From Streptomyces violaceusniger (GTDB taxonomy: Bacteria; Actinomycetota; Actinomycetes; Streptomycetales; Streptomycetaceae): a stretch of DNA of 64,000 bases. Below are positions 8,313 to 16,846 of the stretch, piece by piece. Position numbers and translations under genes: made by a program. Position 1 is the first letter of the stretch. Each line of letters opens with the position of its first letter. A model generated the notes under the pieces. That model worked only from the letters and a program-made list of their open reading frames with translations, did no database searches and was not told the DNA's origin. The stretch is taken from NCBI GenBank assembly GCA_005405945.1, contig BJHW01000001.1:5270001-5334000 (forward strand). Reading direction: 5' to 3'.

Positions 8313-8861
8313 ATGCGGCCTCTTCGGTACTCCATCAACGTCACCCTGGACGGGTGTTGCGATCACCGCGTCATCGCCCCGGACGAAGAGATGCATCGTC
8401 ACCACGCCGCGCACCTCGACCAGGCCGATGCGCTTCTCTTCGGCCGGGTGACGTACGAAATGATGGAGGAGGCGTGGCGGCCGCCGGCGCCGACCGGAAC
8501 GAGACCTGAGTGGATGGAGCCCTTCGCCCAGACGATCAACGCGGCGAAGAAGTACGTCGTGTCGAGCACCCTGGAGCGGGTCGACTGGAACGCGGAACTC
8601 GTGCGCGGGGATCTGGCCGAGGCCGTTCAGCAGCTCAAGCGGGAGCCGGGCAAGGGCCTGTTCGTAGGAGGCGTGAAGCTCGCGCTGGCGTTGACGGAGC
8701 TGGGATTGATCGATGAGTACGAGTTCATGGTTCACCCCAGGCTCGCGGGCCACGGGCCGACGTTGTTCGCCGGACTGTCGAAGCATGTCGACTTGAAGCT
8801 CGTGAGCCGAGTGGAGTTCGGCTCGGGGGCGGTGGCGATGCGGTACGAACCGAGAGGCTGA
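8313..8861 (+). CDS. Dihydrofolate reductase family protein (RibD C-terminal-like)
   Basis: 183 residues. It shows the family layout: an N-terminal strand (RPLRYSINVTLDG), the NADPH-site segment DALLFGRVTYEMM, KYVVSSTLE and a glycine loop at GLFVGGVKLALAL, ending with DEYEFMVHPRLAGHGPTLF. Enzymes of this group reduce unknown small substrates with NADPH and stand outside the riboflavin operon. The start is chosen because protein-like sequence begins there and a -10 box lies 7 nt upstream. It is a single-gene unit. Confidence 0.85.
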   Translation: MRPLRYSINVTLDGCCDHRVIAPDEEMHRHHAAHLDQADALLFGRVTYEMMEEAWRPPAPTGTRPEWMEPFAQTINAAKKYVVSSTLERVDWNAELVRGDLAEAVQQLKREPGKGLFVGGVKLALALTELGLIDEYEFMVHPRLAGHGPTLFAGLSKHVDLKLVSRVEFGSGAVAMRYEPRG

Positions 8862-9330
8862 GCGCTCCGCTGGAAGTGCTGCGATGCGTCGTCGGCCGTC
8901 TGCGGCGCCGTCGTGGCTGGTCCCACGCGGCGGAGCCGCATATCGACACAGCCGCGCGGCGGAGCCGCACATCGACACGGCCCCGCGCCGCTTCGGGGCG
9001 CTGCCGAACCGTAGCGGACTTCGCCCGACGCGCTTGGCCATCGCGCTCGCAAACCCGAGCCGGACGCGGATAGGAGCCACAGCGGCTCCACCGGGGACCG
9101 GCGCTATACGGCGCCTACCGCTGGCTCACCGACCCCGCCGCCCGCGCCGTCCACCCGCCGGAGGAGCGGGGGCGCCAGGCCCGCACCACCGATGCCGACC
9201 TGCGCACGGCCGCCGACCGCGCCACCCGTGACGCGGCCGGGGCCTGGGGCGGAGCCCCACCACACGGCGGAGCCGCATATCGATGCTGCGGGAAGGGGCG
9301 CGGAGGGGAACGGCCCGCCGCAGGCGCCAC
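8862..9330. other. Gene-free gap with REP-like elements and a coding-like remnant
   Basis: No intact gene. Around 8908-8980, two copies of GCGGCGGAGCCGCA-ATCGACAC follow GTCGTGGCTGGT, and a related copy lies at 9248-9300 next to TGGGGCGGAGCCCCA. The stretch 9092-9243 reads in one frame as YGAYRWLTDPAARAVHPPEE and beyond with coding-like third-position GC. It could be a fragment of a lost gene, whose family I cannot name. Confidence 0.4.
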
Positions 9331-9408
9331 GTCGCCGCCGGACGCGGCCCGGCCTAGTCGCCGCCGGACGCGGCCCGGCCTAGGCGCCGCCGGACGCGGC
9401 CCGGCCTA
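9331..9408 (-). repeat. 3 x 26-bp tandem repeat starting at the idnD stop codon
   Basis: Three almost identical head-to-tail units (9331-9356, 9357-9382, 9383-9408). Read on the idnD strand each begins with TAG, and the first TAG is the stop codon of idnD itself. The unit continues GCCGGGCCGCGTCCGGCGGC. Confidence 0.85.
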
Positions 9409-10434
9409 GGCGAAGTCCAGCAGCACCTTGCAGGACTGACCGCGGTCGGCGGCCAAGGTGAACGCCTCCGCCGCCTCCTCCACCGGCCGTACGCCGCTGA
9501 TCAGCGCGTCGAACGACGGCTCGGCGGCCAGCAGCCGCAACGCGTCGTCGAACTCGGCGTGGAAGCGCAGTGCGCCCCGCAGTTCGATCTCGCGGCTGAC
9601 CAGTACGTTCCCGGCGAACGGGCTCTGCCCGGGCGGGAGCATGCCGAGTTGGACGACGACCCCGCCGCGCCGCACCCTCCGCAGGCAGGTGTCGAGCCCG
9701 GCGGCCACGCCGGATGCCTCGATGGCGACGTCGAACTCGTCCGAGGGCCAGTTCGGGTCGTCCGGGTCGTCGGCCCGTACGCACGCGGTCGCACCGGCCG
9801 CGGCCGCGAACTCCAAGGCGCGGGGCAGCAGATCGGTCGCCGTGACCGACGCCGCGCCCGCCGCGCGGGCCGCCGCGATGGTCAGGCAGCCGATCGGGCC
9901 GGCGCCGGTGACCAGCACATGGCGGCCCTTCACCGCGCCCGCCCGCCGCACCGCGTGCAGCGCGACGGACAGCGGTTCGGCGAGCGCCGCCCGGCGCGGG
10001 TCCAGCCCCTCCGGCAGAGCGCGCAGCTGCGCCGCCGGGACGGTGATGCGGGAGGCGAAGCCGCCCTGGACGTGGGGGTAGCGCGCGGCGCTGCCCAGGT
10101 AGCGGGTGTCGCGGCAGACGTTGGCGCGGCCGTCGGCGCACTCCGGGCACACCTCGCACGGCGTCGCCGGGTGCACGGCGACCGGCGTGCCGGCCGCGGG
10201 CCCGGTGGCGCCCTCGCCGTACGCCACCACCGTGCCCACGACCTCGTGCCCCAGCACCATCGGCTCCTGGAGCCGGAAGTCGCCCACCCCACCGTGCCGG
10301 TGGTAGTGGAGGTCCGATCCGCAGATCCCACCGTAGCGGATCGCCACGAGCGCCTGCCCGGGCGCCGGTTCCGGCTCCGGGAGTTCCTCGACCCGCAGAT
10401 CACCCTGTCCGTGGATCACACAGCCCAGCACCAT
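9406..10434 (-). CDS. idnD: L-idonate 5-dehydrogenase (zinc-type medium-chain dehydrogenase)
   Basis: 342 residues of the zinc alcohol dehydrogenase family. The catalytic-zinc segment is GGICGSDLHYH with GHEVVGTV following. The structural zinc lobe has the four-Cys pattern CEVCPECADGRANVC, and the nucleotide fold carries VLVTGAGPIGCL. It would oxidise L-idonate to 5-keto-D-gluconate. Assignment to IdnD rests on the family plus the neighbouring 5-ketogluconate reductase, gluconate permease and gluconokinase genes. It is the last gene of that leftward cluster. Confidence 0.85.
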   Translation of the reverse strand: MVLGCVIHGQGDLRVEELPEPEPAPGQALVAIRYGGICGSDLHYHRHGGVGDFRLQEPMVLGHEVVGTVVAYGEGATGPAAGTPVAVHPATPCEVCPECADGRANVCRDTRYLGSAARYPHVQGGFASRITVPAAQLRALPEGLDPRRAALAEPLSVALHAVRRAGAVKGRHVLVTGAGPIGCLTIAAARAAGAASVTATDLLPRALEFAAAAGATACVRADDPDDPNWPSDEFDVAIEASGVAAGLDTCLRRVRRGGVVVQLGMLPPGQSPFAGNVLVSREIELRGALRFHAEFDDALRLLAAEPSFDALISGVRPVEEAAEAFTLAADRGQSCKVLLDFA

Positions 10435-10501
10435 CCGCCCAGCCTCCTCAAGCTCACCTGGTTTCGACCTGGTTTCGCAGCGTTCACAAGCCCGTCAGCG
10501 T

Positions 10502-11304
10502 TCACAACACGCTCGTCATGCCGCCGTCTACGTACAGCACCTGTCCGCTCACGAAGTCCGCCGCCGGGGACGCGAGATACAGCAGCGCCCCGATCAGGTC
10601 CTCGGTGCGGCCCCAGCGCCCGGCCGGGGTCCGGCCGCGCACCCAGGCGCTGAACTCCTCGTCCTCGACCAGCGGCCGGGTCAGCTCGGTCTCGATGTAG
10701 CCGGGGCCGAGCCCGTTGACCTGGATTCCGTACCGGCCCCAGTCCGCGCACATGCCCTTGGTGAGCATCTTCAGCGCGCCCTTGGTCGCCGCGTAGGGCG
10801 CGATGCCGGGGCGGACCACCTCGCTCTGGAGCGAGCAGATGTTGACGATCTTGCCGTGGCCGCGTGTGGTCATCCGCCGGGCGGCCTCCCGGCCCACCAG
10901 GAAGGCGCTGGTGAGGTTGGTGTCCAGGATCTGCCGCCAGGCGTCGTCGGTGAACTCCAGCAGCGGCGCCCGGTTCTGCATCCCGGCGTTGTTGACCAGG
11001 ATGTCGAGCGGGCCGACCCGCTCCTCGACATCGGCGATCCCGGCGGCGACGGCCGGGCCGTCGGTGACGTCGAACGCGGCGGTGTGCACCACAGTGCCCC
11101 CCGTGCCCTCCGCAACCTCCGTGCCCCCGCGCCACCGCCGAGTTCGGCGGCCGCCTTCTCCAGGGCCCGCGGATCGCGCCCGTTGAGCACCACCGTGCAG
11201 CCGGCCTCCACGAGCCCCCGCGCGAGGGCGTGGCCGATGCCCCGGCTGGAGCCGGTGACCAGCGCGGTGCGGCCCGCGATGTCGAAGAGCGGATGTGTCG
11301 TCAT
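10502..11304 (-). pseudogene. idnO: Gluconate 5-dehydrogenase (SDR), frameshifted, probably intact in vivo
   Basis: The first frame gives FDIAGRTALVTGSSRGIGHAL (NAD-binding TGxxxGIG). The second continues with VVHTAAFDVTD, DILVNNAGMQNR, a catalytic region PYAATKGALKML with Tyr and Lys, and the end YVDGGMTSVL. One missing G in the C-run at 11124-11128 (plus strand) restores a single protein of about 267 residues. IdnO reduces 5-ketogluconate to gluconate, which gntK then phosphorylates. It lies between gntP and idnD on the same strand. Confidence 0.85.
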
Positions 11305-11334
11305 GGCGTGCGTATTCCTATTCTCTGCTCAGCG

Positions 11335-12732
11335 CTAGATCACCAGTGACAGCAGCAGGACGAAGACGAGCCCGACGACGGAGATGATCGTCTCCATCAC
11401 CGACCAGGTCCGCACCGTCTGCCCGACGCTCATCCCGAAGTACTCCTTGACCAGCCAGAACCCCGCGTCGTTGACATGGCTGAAGAAGAGCGACCCGGCG
11501 CCGATGGACAGCACCAGCAGTGCCACATGCGTGCTGGACATGTCGGCGGCGAGCGGGGTCATCAGCCCGGCGGCCGAGATCGTGGCCACCGTCGCCGAGC
11601 CCGTGGCCAGCCGGATGGCGACCGCGATCAGCCAGGCGAGGAGCAGCGCGGAGACGCTCCAGTCCTCCGAGATATTCATGATCATCTTGCCGACGCCGAT
11701 GTCGATGAGGGTCTGCTTGAAGCCGCCGCCCGCGGCGACGATCAGCAGCATCCCGGCGATCGGGGCGAGCGAGTGCTCGACGGTGGAGGAGATCCGGTCC
11801 CGGGTGAAGCCCGCCGGGCGGCCCAGCGTGAACATGCCCACGATCACCGCCGCCAGCAGCGCGATCAGGGGGTTGCCGATGACGTCGGCGACCCGCTGGA
11901 CGCCGTTCTCCGGGTCGTCCACCACGATGTCGACCAGCGCCTTGATCAGCATCAGCACGACCGGCAGCAGCACGGTGAACACGGTGACGCCGAACCCGGG
12001 ACGCCGCTCCAGCTCCTCCGAGGGGCGCGTGGGCATCAGCCGGTCCGGCGGGGTGACGTCGACCCAGCGGTCGGCGACGCGCGAGAAGACCGGGCCCGCG
12101 ATGATCGCGGTGGGGATGGCGATGAGGACGCCGAGCGCCAGGGTGATCCCCAGGTCGGCGTGGACCGCGTCGATCGCGGCGAGCGGGCCGGGGTGCGGCG
12201 GCACCAGGCCGTGCATCACGGACAGACCCGCGAGCGCCGGGATGCCGATCCGCATCAGGGAGAAGTTGCCGCGCTTGGCGACCAGCAGCACCACCGGGAT
12301 CATCAGCACCATGCCGACCTCGAAGAAGAGCGGCAGCCCGATGATCCCCGCGATCAGCACCATGGCCCAGGGCATCGTCTTGTTGTTCGCCCTGGCGAGG
12401 ATCGTGTCGACGATCTGGTCGGCGCCGCCGGAGTCGGCGAGCAGCTTGCCGAGGATCGCCCCGAGGGCGATCAGCACGCCGACACCCGCGACGGTCGACC
12501 CGAGACCGGCCGAGAAGCTGGTGATGACCTTGTCGAGCGGGGCGCCCGCGACGGCGCCGAGCGCCAGTGAGCCGATCGTCAGCGACAGAAACGCGTGCAG
12601 CTTGGTCTGGGTGATGAGGAGGACGAGAACGGCTATGCCGACGAGGACGGCTATGCCGAGCTGTGCGTGACCGGCCGACGTGATCGGGTCGACGGTGTCC
12701 GCTGCCAGCATCTCGGCGCTGAGTCTGGTCAC
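11335..12732 (-). CDS. gntP: Gluconate permease, GntP family
   Basis: 465 residues with about 12 to 14 hydrophobic helices and family signatures such as GSTVAGVGVLIALGAILGKL and PHPGPLAAIDAVHADLG. It ends in hydrophobic sequence, typical of GntP/GntT H+ symporters. It would import gluconate or idonate. It follows gntK after 20 bp in the same direction and precedes idnO. Confidence 0.9.
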   Translation of the reverse strand: MTRLSAEMLAADTVDPITSAGHAQLGIAVLVGIAVLVLLITQTKLHAFLSLTIGSLALGAVAGAPLDKVITSFSAGLGSTVAGVGVLIALGAILGKLLADSGGADQIVDTILARANNKTMPWAMVLIAGIIGLPLFFEVGMVLMIPVVLLVAKRGNFSLMRIGIPALAGLSVMHGLVPPHPGPLAAIDAVHADLGITLALGVLIAIPTAIIAGPVFSRVADRWVDVTPPDRLMPTRPSEELERRPGFGVTVFTVLLPVVLMLIKALVDIVVDDPENGVQRVADVIGNPLIALLAAVIVGMFTLGRPAGFTRDRISSTVEHSLAPIAGMLLIVAAGGGFKQTLIDIGVGKMIMNISEDWSVSALLLAWLIAVAIRLATGSATVATISAAGLMTPLAADMSSTHVALLVLSIGAGSLFFSHVNDAGFWLVKEYFGMSVGQTVRTWSVMETIISVVGLVFVLLLSLVI

Positions 12733-12752
12733 GGCGGGTTTCCTAACGTGCG

Positions 12753-13265
12753 TTACTGGTGTTCGAGCCGCCGCAGTTCGGCGGCGGCCCGCTCGGTGAT
12801 GACCTCGGGCTCCGGGGAGACGTCCACGGCGACGCCGTACTCGTCCGGCTGGAGCGGTTCGAGCGTGGCGAGCTGGGAGTCGAGCAGGTCCCCGGAGAAG
12901 AAGTGGCCCTTGCGCTCCTTCATCCGCTCGGCGATCAGCTCGCGGTCGCCGGTCAGGTGGAGGAAGACGATGCCGGGGGCGGCGGACCGCAGCCGGTCGC
13001 GGTACATCCGCTTGAGCGCCGAGCAGCTCACCACTCCCCCGCCCGAGGCGTGGGTCTCGGCCCAGGCGCCGATGGCGTCCAGCCAGGGGCGTCGGTCATC
13101 GTCGTCCAACGGGGTCCCGGCCGACATCTTTTCGATGTTGGCCGGCGGGTGGAAGTCGTCGGCCTCGGCGTACGGGACGCCGAACTCCTCCGCCAGCAAG
13201 GGGCCGATCGTGGTCTTGCCCGTTCCGGACACTCCCATGACCACGACAACCTGGGGGGCGTGCAT
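12753..13265 (-). CDS. gntK: Gluconokinase
   Basis: 170 residues, the normal size for the small P-loop gluconate kinases. The Walker A motif is GVSGTGKTTIG near residue 12, followed by AEADDFHPPANIEKM, which is highly characteristic. It makes 6-phosphogluconate for the pentose phosphate pathway. It is the first gene of the leftward operon, and a GAGG lies about 9 nt before its start. Confidence 0.93.
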   Translation of the reverse strand: MHAPQVVVVMGVSGTGKTTIGPLLAEEFGVPYAEADDFHPPANIEKMSAGTPLDDDDRRPWLDAIGAWAETHASGGGVVSCSALKRMYRDRLRSAAPGIVFLHLTGDRELIAERMKERKGHFFSGDLLDSQLATLEPLQPDEYGVAVDVSPEPEVITERAAAELRRLEHQ

Positions 13266-13323
13266 TGTGTGAAACCTCGCTGTCTTCTTCGACCTCGGCG
13301 CCGCCGGACACTCAACCCCACAG

Positions 13324-13359
13324 ATACGACGTATTCAAGAGTCCGTGACGTAAAAGTCA
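13324..13359. promoter_or_regulatory. Probable operators of the gluconate regulator
   Basis: In the 133-bp gap between gntK and the divergent GntR-type gene, ATACG-A-CGTAT (13324-13334) is a perfect inverted repeat. TGAC-GTAAAA-GTCA (13346-13359) is a second one. The position between both genes fits repression of the operon and autoregulation. The rightward -10 box is probably TAGGCT at 13386-13391, 7 nt before the ATG. Confidence 0.5.
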
Positions 13360-13398
13360 TACTTATTTGATGGTCTGGTGGCCGCGTAGGCTGAGCGC

Positions 13399-14130
13399 AT
13401 GGACGAACAGGGGCCCGAGGGCCGTGGTCAGAGGCCCAGGGGCCGGGGGCTGCACGACCGCGTCCTGGAATCCCTCGGCCCCGCGATCACTGCGGGCGAC
13501 TACCCGCCCGGGACGGTGCTACGCACGGACGAACTGGAGCGGCGCTACGACGTCTCCCGCACGGTCGTCCGGGAGGCGGTGCGGGTCCTGGAGTCCATGC
13601 ACCTGGTGGAGTCCCGCCGCCGGGTCGGCGTGACGGTGCGCCCCACCGAGGAGTGGGACGTCTTCGACCCCCAGGTCATCCGCTGGCGCCTGGCCGGACC
13701 CGACCGCCCCCGCCAGCTCCGCTCCCTCACCGCCCTGCGCTCGGCCATCGAGCCCGCCGCCGCCGGGCTGGCCGCCGAGCACGCCACCCCGGAGCAGTGC
13801 GCCGAGCTCACCGAGCACGCGCTCAATATGGTGGCCACGTCGCGCGGCCAGCAGCTGCCCGCGTATCTGGTCCACGACGTGGCCTTCCACCGCGTGATCC
13901 TGCGCGCCTCGGGCAATGAGATGTTCGCCCGGCTCGGCGACGTCGTCGCGGAGGTCCTCACCGGCCGCACCCAGCACCGCGTCATGTTCAGCGACCCCGA
14001 CCCGGAGGCGGTCACCCTCCACGTCCGCGTGGCCGAGGCGGTCCGCGCGGGCGACGCGGAGGCGGCGGAGCGCTACACGAAGGAGATCACCGTGGGCGCG
14101 CTACGGGAGCTGGACATCCTGGCGCCCTGA
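13399..14130 (+). CDS. GntR-family (FadR/FCD type) transcriptional regulator
   Basis: 243 residues. The N-terminal winged helix spans about 15-85, with YDVSRTVVREAVRVLESMHL as the recognition region. The C-terminal FCD ligand domain has the expected metal/ligand His pattern (HDVAFHRVIL). It is divergent from gntK and almost certainly controls idnD-idnO-gntP-gntK, with gluconate or a related acid as inducer. It is probably translated from a leaderless mRNA. Confidence 0.88.
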   Translation: MDEQGPEGRGQRPRGRGLHDRVLESLGPAITAGDYPPGTVLRTDELERRYDVSRTVVREAVRVLESMHLVESRRRVGVTVRPTEEWDVFDPQVIRWRLAGPDRPRQLRSLTALRSAIEPAAAGLAAEHATPEQCAELTEHALNMVATSRGQQLPAYLVHDVAFHRVILRASGNEMFARLGDVVAEVLTGRTQHRVMFSDPDPEAVTLHVRVAEAVRAGDAEAAERYTKEITVGALRELDILAP

Positions 14131-14151
14131 GCCCGCCGTGACACCCGCCCC

Positions 14152-14260
14152 GGGCCTGGCGTGAGTCCACCCCGAGTCCACCCGGGGCCTGGCGTGAGTC
14201 CCCCCGAGCCCGCCCGGGGCCTGCCGTGAGTCCACCCCGAGCCCGCCGTGAGCCCCCCCT
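14152..14260. repeat. About 32-bp tandem repeats between regulator and SDR genes
   Basis: Three imperfect units with the core GGGCCTGGCGTGAGTCC, beginning 22 bp after the regulator stop codon. Each unit carries TGAG, so stop codons recur. The remainder of the 184-bp gap is similar low-complexity sequence. Confidence 0.6.
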
Positions 14261-14314
14261 GAGCGCCCTGAGCCCGCCCCGAGTCCGCCCGAGGGCGCGG
14301 CCGGTGCGCCCGGG

Positions 14315-15064
14315 TCAGATCTGGTTCTCACCTCCGTCGACGTAGAAGTTGGCGCCGAGGATGAAGCTGCTCTGCTCGGAGGCGAGGAACGCCACCAGCC
14401 CGGCGACCTCCTCGGGGCGCCCCATCCGACCGATCGCGGTGGTCGTGGCGAGGTGTGCCTTGAAGTCGTCCGCTTTGCCCTCGGGGGCGATGCCCGTGAT
14501 CGCCGGCGTGTCGATCGGCCCCGGCGAGACCGCGTTGACCCGGATGCCGCGACCCTTGAGCTCGTTGGCCCAGGTCCGCGCGAAGGACCGGATCGCGGCC
14601 TTCGACGCCGCGTACGCGCCGAACGCCTCCGTGCCGTTGTCCGCGGCGGTGGAAGCGTTCAGGATCACCGAGGCGCCGTCGTTGAGCAGCGGCAGCGCCT
14701 TCTGCACGGTGAACAGCGTGCCCCGCACATTGACGGCGAAGGTCCGGTCGAAGTGTTCCTCGGTGACCTCCTCCAGTGTCGCGAACGAGGCGGCCGCCGC
14801 GTTCGCGAAGACCACGTCCAGACCCCGGCCCCGGGCGCGGACGGCGTCGTAGAGCCGGTCCAGGTCGGCCAGGTCGGAGATATCACCCGCCACCGCGGTG
14901 GCCCCCGCCGGGCCGATGGCCTCGACGGCCGCGTCCAGCTCGGCCTTCCGCCGGCCGGTGATGAACACGTGCGCGCCCTCGGCCGCCATCCGTACGGCGG
15001 CGGCCAGACCGATCCCGGTGCTGCCGCCGGTGACGACAGCGGTCTTGCCCTCAAGCTGTCCCAT
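14315..15064 (-). CDS. SDR-family oxidoreductase
   Basis: 249 residues starting at ATG 15064 behind GGGAGG at 7-nt spacing. Classical SDR motifs: GGSTGIG (residues about 13-19), a VFANAAA in place of NNAG, catalytic Ser/Tyr/Lys around YAASKAAIRSF, and the end NFYVDGGENQI. It prefers an unknown carbonyl or alcohol substrate. It is divergent from a TetR regulator, and such pairs commonly respond to quinone or aldehyde stress. Confidence 0.88.
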   Translation of the reverse strand: MGQLEGKTAVVTGGSTGIGLAAAVRMAAEGAHVFITGRRKAELDAAVEAIGPAGATAVAGDISDLADLDRLYDAVRARGRGLDVVFANAAAASFATLEEVTEEHFDRTFAVNVRGTLFTVQKALPLLNDGASVILNASTAADNGTEAFGAYAASKAAIRSFARTWANELKGRGIRVNAVSPGPIDTPAITGIAPEGKADDFKAHLATTTAIGRMGRPEEVAGLVAFLASEQSSFILGANFYVDGGENQI

Positions 15065-15088
15065 GCCAATAACCTCCCAAGATTTCAG

Positions 15089-15153
15089 TACCGATCGATA
15101 CCGAAATCGAGCGTAGCGCACTTCTGAACCGATCGGTACCGAAGAGGTATCCT
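15089..15153. promoter_or_regulatory. Paired TetR operators and leaderless promoter
   Basis: Two related sites lie in the 96-bp divergent gap: TACCGATCGATACCGA (15089-15104) and ACCGATCGGTACCGA (15128-15142), the second containing the perfect palindrome ACCGATCGGT. TATCCT (15148-15153) is a -10 box 7 nt before the tetR-type ATG. Site two would block the rightward promoter and site one the leftward gene. Confidence 0.65.
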
Positions 15154-15160
15154 GGACGGC

Positions 15161-15772
15161 ATGACGACGCGGCAGCAGGCACCGATCGGCCGACCGAGGG
15201 GGTTCGACGCCGACGAGGCCCTCGAGCGCGCCATGCGGGTCTTCTGGGAGCAGGGCTACGAAGGCGCCAGCCTCACCGACCTGACCAGCGCCATGGGCAT
15301 CACCCGCACCAGCATGTACGCGGCCTTCGGCAACAAGGAGGACCTGTTCCGCAAGGCCCTGGAGCGCTACGCCGAGGGCCCGGCCGCGTACGCGGACCGG
15401 GCCATGCGGGAACCGACCGCCCAACAGGTGGCCACCGCGTTCCTCCACGGCTCCGTCCGGGCCAACACCCGCCCCGACTGCCCCGCCGGATGCTTCGGCG
15501 TCCAGGGCTCCCTCGCCGCCGGCGAGCCCGGACGCAGCGCCCGCGACGCCCTCATCGCCTGGCGCAACGAGGGCACGGCCCGCCTCCGCGACCGCTTCCG
15601 GCGGGCCGTCGACGAGGGCGACCTGCCGACGGACACCGATCCCGGAGTGCTCGCCCGCTACCTCATGGCCGTAGCGCACGGCATGGCCGTCCAAGCGGCC
15701 AGCGGTGCCACGCGGGAGGAGCTCCAGCAGGTGGCCGACGTGGCGCTGCGCAACTGGCCGCCCGCGCCCTGA
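15161..15772 (+). CDS. TetR-family transcriptional regulator
   Basis: 203 residues. The helix-turn-helix (about 15-60) reads EQGYEGASLTDLTSAMGITR followed by SMYAAFGNKEDLF. The C-terminal ligand domain is of the TetR_C group seen with SDR targets, and an unusual CPAGCFGVQG segment lies at about residue 108. It likely represses itself and the divergent oxidoreductase through the two ACCGATCGGT-type sites. Confidence 0.92.
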   Translation: MTTRQQAPIGRPRGFDADEALERAMRVFWEQGYEGASLTDLTSAMGITRTSMYAAFGNKEDLFRKALERYAEGPAAYADRAMREPTAQQVATAFLHGSVRANTRPDCPAGCFGVQGSLAAGEPGRSARDALIAWRNEGTARLRDRFRRAVDEGDLPTDTDPGVLARYLMAVAHGMAVQAASGATREELQQVADVALRNWPPAP

Positions 15773-15789
15773 GCCTGCCCGAGGGGGTT

Positions 15790-15923
15790 CCGATCTCAGC
15801 GGGGCGCTGCGGAGCGCACGAGCCGATGGCCCCCTCATCCGGCTCATGACCCCAGAGATCGTTGAGCTTGCGGTCACGCTGGAGACGCCAGACGGCCGTG
15901 GAGTCGGCGAGGTAACGGATCAC
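15790..15923 (-). pseudogene. vapC: Truncated VapC-type PIN-domain toxin
   Basis: From a GTG at 15923, about 44 residues read MIRYLADSTAVWRLQRD... to IGSCAPQRPAE. This is the N-terminus of a PIN ribonuclease with its first catalytic Asp. The frame then runs into the antisense of the tetR gene, so the remaining two thirds with the other acidic residues are missing. It begins 2 bp after the vapB stop, the usual toxin position. Without a complete active site it should be dead. Confidence 0.65.
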
Positions 15924-15925
15924 GG

Positions 15926-16189
15926 TCAGGCCGCACCCTTCTCCGTACGCTCAGAGCCGCCCTTCTCGGCCGCGTGACGTTGCCAGAACCCTTCCTCGTC
16001 CCACTGCTGCGCCTGCTCCAGGTGGCGCAGGCGCGCCTCGGTGCGCGCCCGGCGCTCGGCGTACTCGCGGAGGGCGATGTTGACCATCTCCTTCTTGGTT
16101 TTGGCGCCGGACAGCCGCATGGCCTCCGCGAGTGCGTCGTCGTCGATGCCGATCTGAGTGGCGGACGACTGCGGGCAGCTGGGGGCCAT
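15926..16189 (-). CDS. vapB: VapB-family antitoxin (orphan)
   Basis: About 87 residues if translation starts at ATG 16189; an alternative start lies at 16219. The ribbon-helix-helix-like N-terminal part has TQIGIDDDALAEAM and KTKKEMVNIALREYAERR, followed by an acidic tail (QWDEEGFWQRHAA) that normally wraps the toxin. Its cognate toxin is reduced to a stub directly downstream, so it is an orphan that might still repress its own promoter or antagonise another VapC. Confidence 0.8.
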   Translation of the reverse strand: MAPSCPQSSATQIGIDDDALAEAMRLSGAKTKKEMVNIALREYAERRARTEARLRHLEQAQQWDEEGFWQRHAAEKGGSERTEKGAA

Positions 16190-16313
16190 GATCCCGACGA
16201 GTGCGACGCCCGACCGCACCCAACGGCGTTTCGGTGGTCCTGACGCCCCGGCCCCTGAACACTCCCTCCGAATTCGCTTGATATGGCGACGGCCTCCGCG
16301 AACCCACGCCGCG

Positions 16314-16730
16314 CTAGGTCCCGATCTCGGCCCACACCGTCTTGCCGATCAGCTCGGGCACGACGCCCCACCGGTCGGCCAACTCCTCGACCAGCAGCAG
16401 CCCGTGCCCGCATTCGCGCGGCGCGTCGGGCTCCGGGGCCGGGCGCACGGTCGGCAGGCGTTCGACGCGTGGGTCCCGCACCTCGATACGGAGCGTGGAC
16501 CCGGTGACGGTGAGTGTCAGCCGGAAGTTCCGCCCCGGTACGCGGCCGTGCAGCGCGGCGTTCGCGGCCAGCTCCGCGATGATCAGTGCCGCCGTCTCAT
16601 GCGGCAGCCCCCAGGAGCGAATGCGCTCCGTCCCGAGGAGTCGTGCCAGGCGGGCGCCCTTGCGGGTGGCCGAGAGCAGGACCGTGTAGTGCGAAACGGA
16701 AGTGTCGGTTCGAGTGATTTGTTGCTTCAC
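16314..16730 (-). CDS. ATP-binding anti-sigma-factor-like protein (HATPase, RsbW type)
   Basis: 138 residues with the GHKL fold: N-box ALIIAELAANAALHG at about 50-64 and a G-box CGHGLLLVEELADRWG near the end. Streptomyces have dozens of such short serine kinase-like ATPases. Adjacency to a divergent XRE/DUF5753 gene and a DUF397 gene is a recurrent module in the genus. The target sigma or anti-sigma factor cannot be read from sequence. Confidence 0.85.
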   Translation of the reverse strand: MKQQITRTDTSVSHYTVLLSATRKGARLARLLGTERIRSWGLPHETAALIIAELAANAALHGRVPGRNFRLTLTVTGSTLRIEVRDPRVERLPTVRPAPEPDAPRECGHGLLLVEELADRWGVVPELIGKTVWAEIGT

Positions 16731-16846
16731 GTCACTCAGCGTGGCCGCGCGCGAATAGGCTGAAAAGTAGCGGCGCCGATACGTGCAGTGACTGTCCGGC
16801 CATCGTCCGGACCTGTCCGACGGCGTCGGGTGGGAGGTGGACCCGT

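Noticed and set aside
14315..15877. A 520-residue leftward frame joining the SDR to sequence antisense to the tetR gene
   Set aside because: The SDR begins at 15064 with a strong ribosome-binding site; the upstream part is antisense to the tetR-type regulator and crosses the operators.
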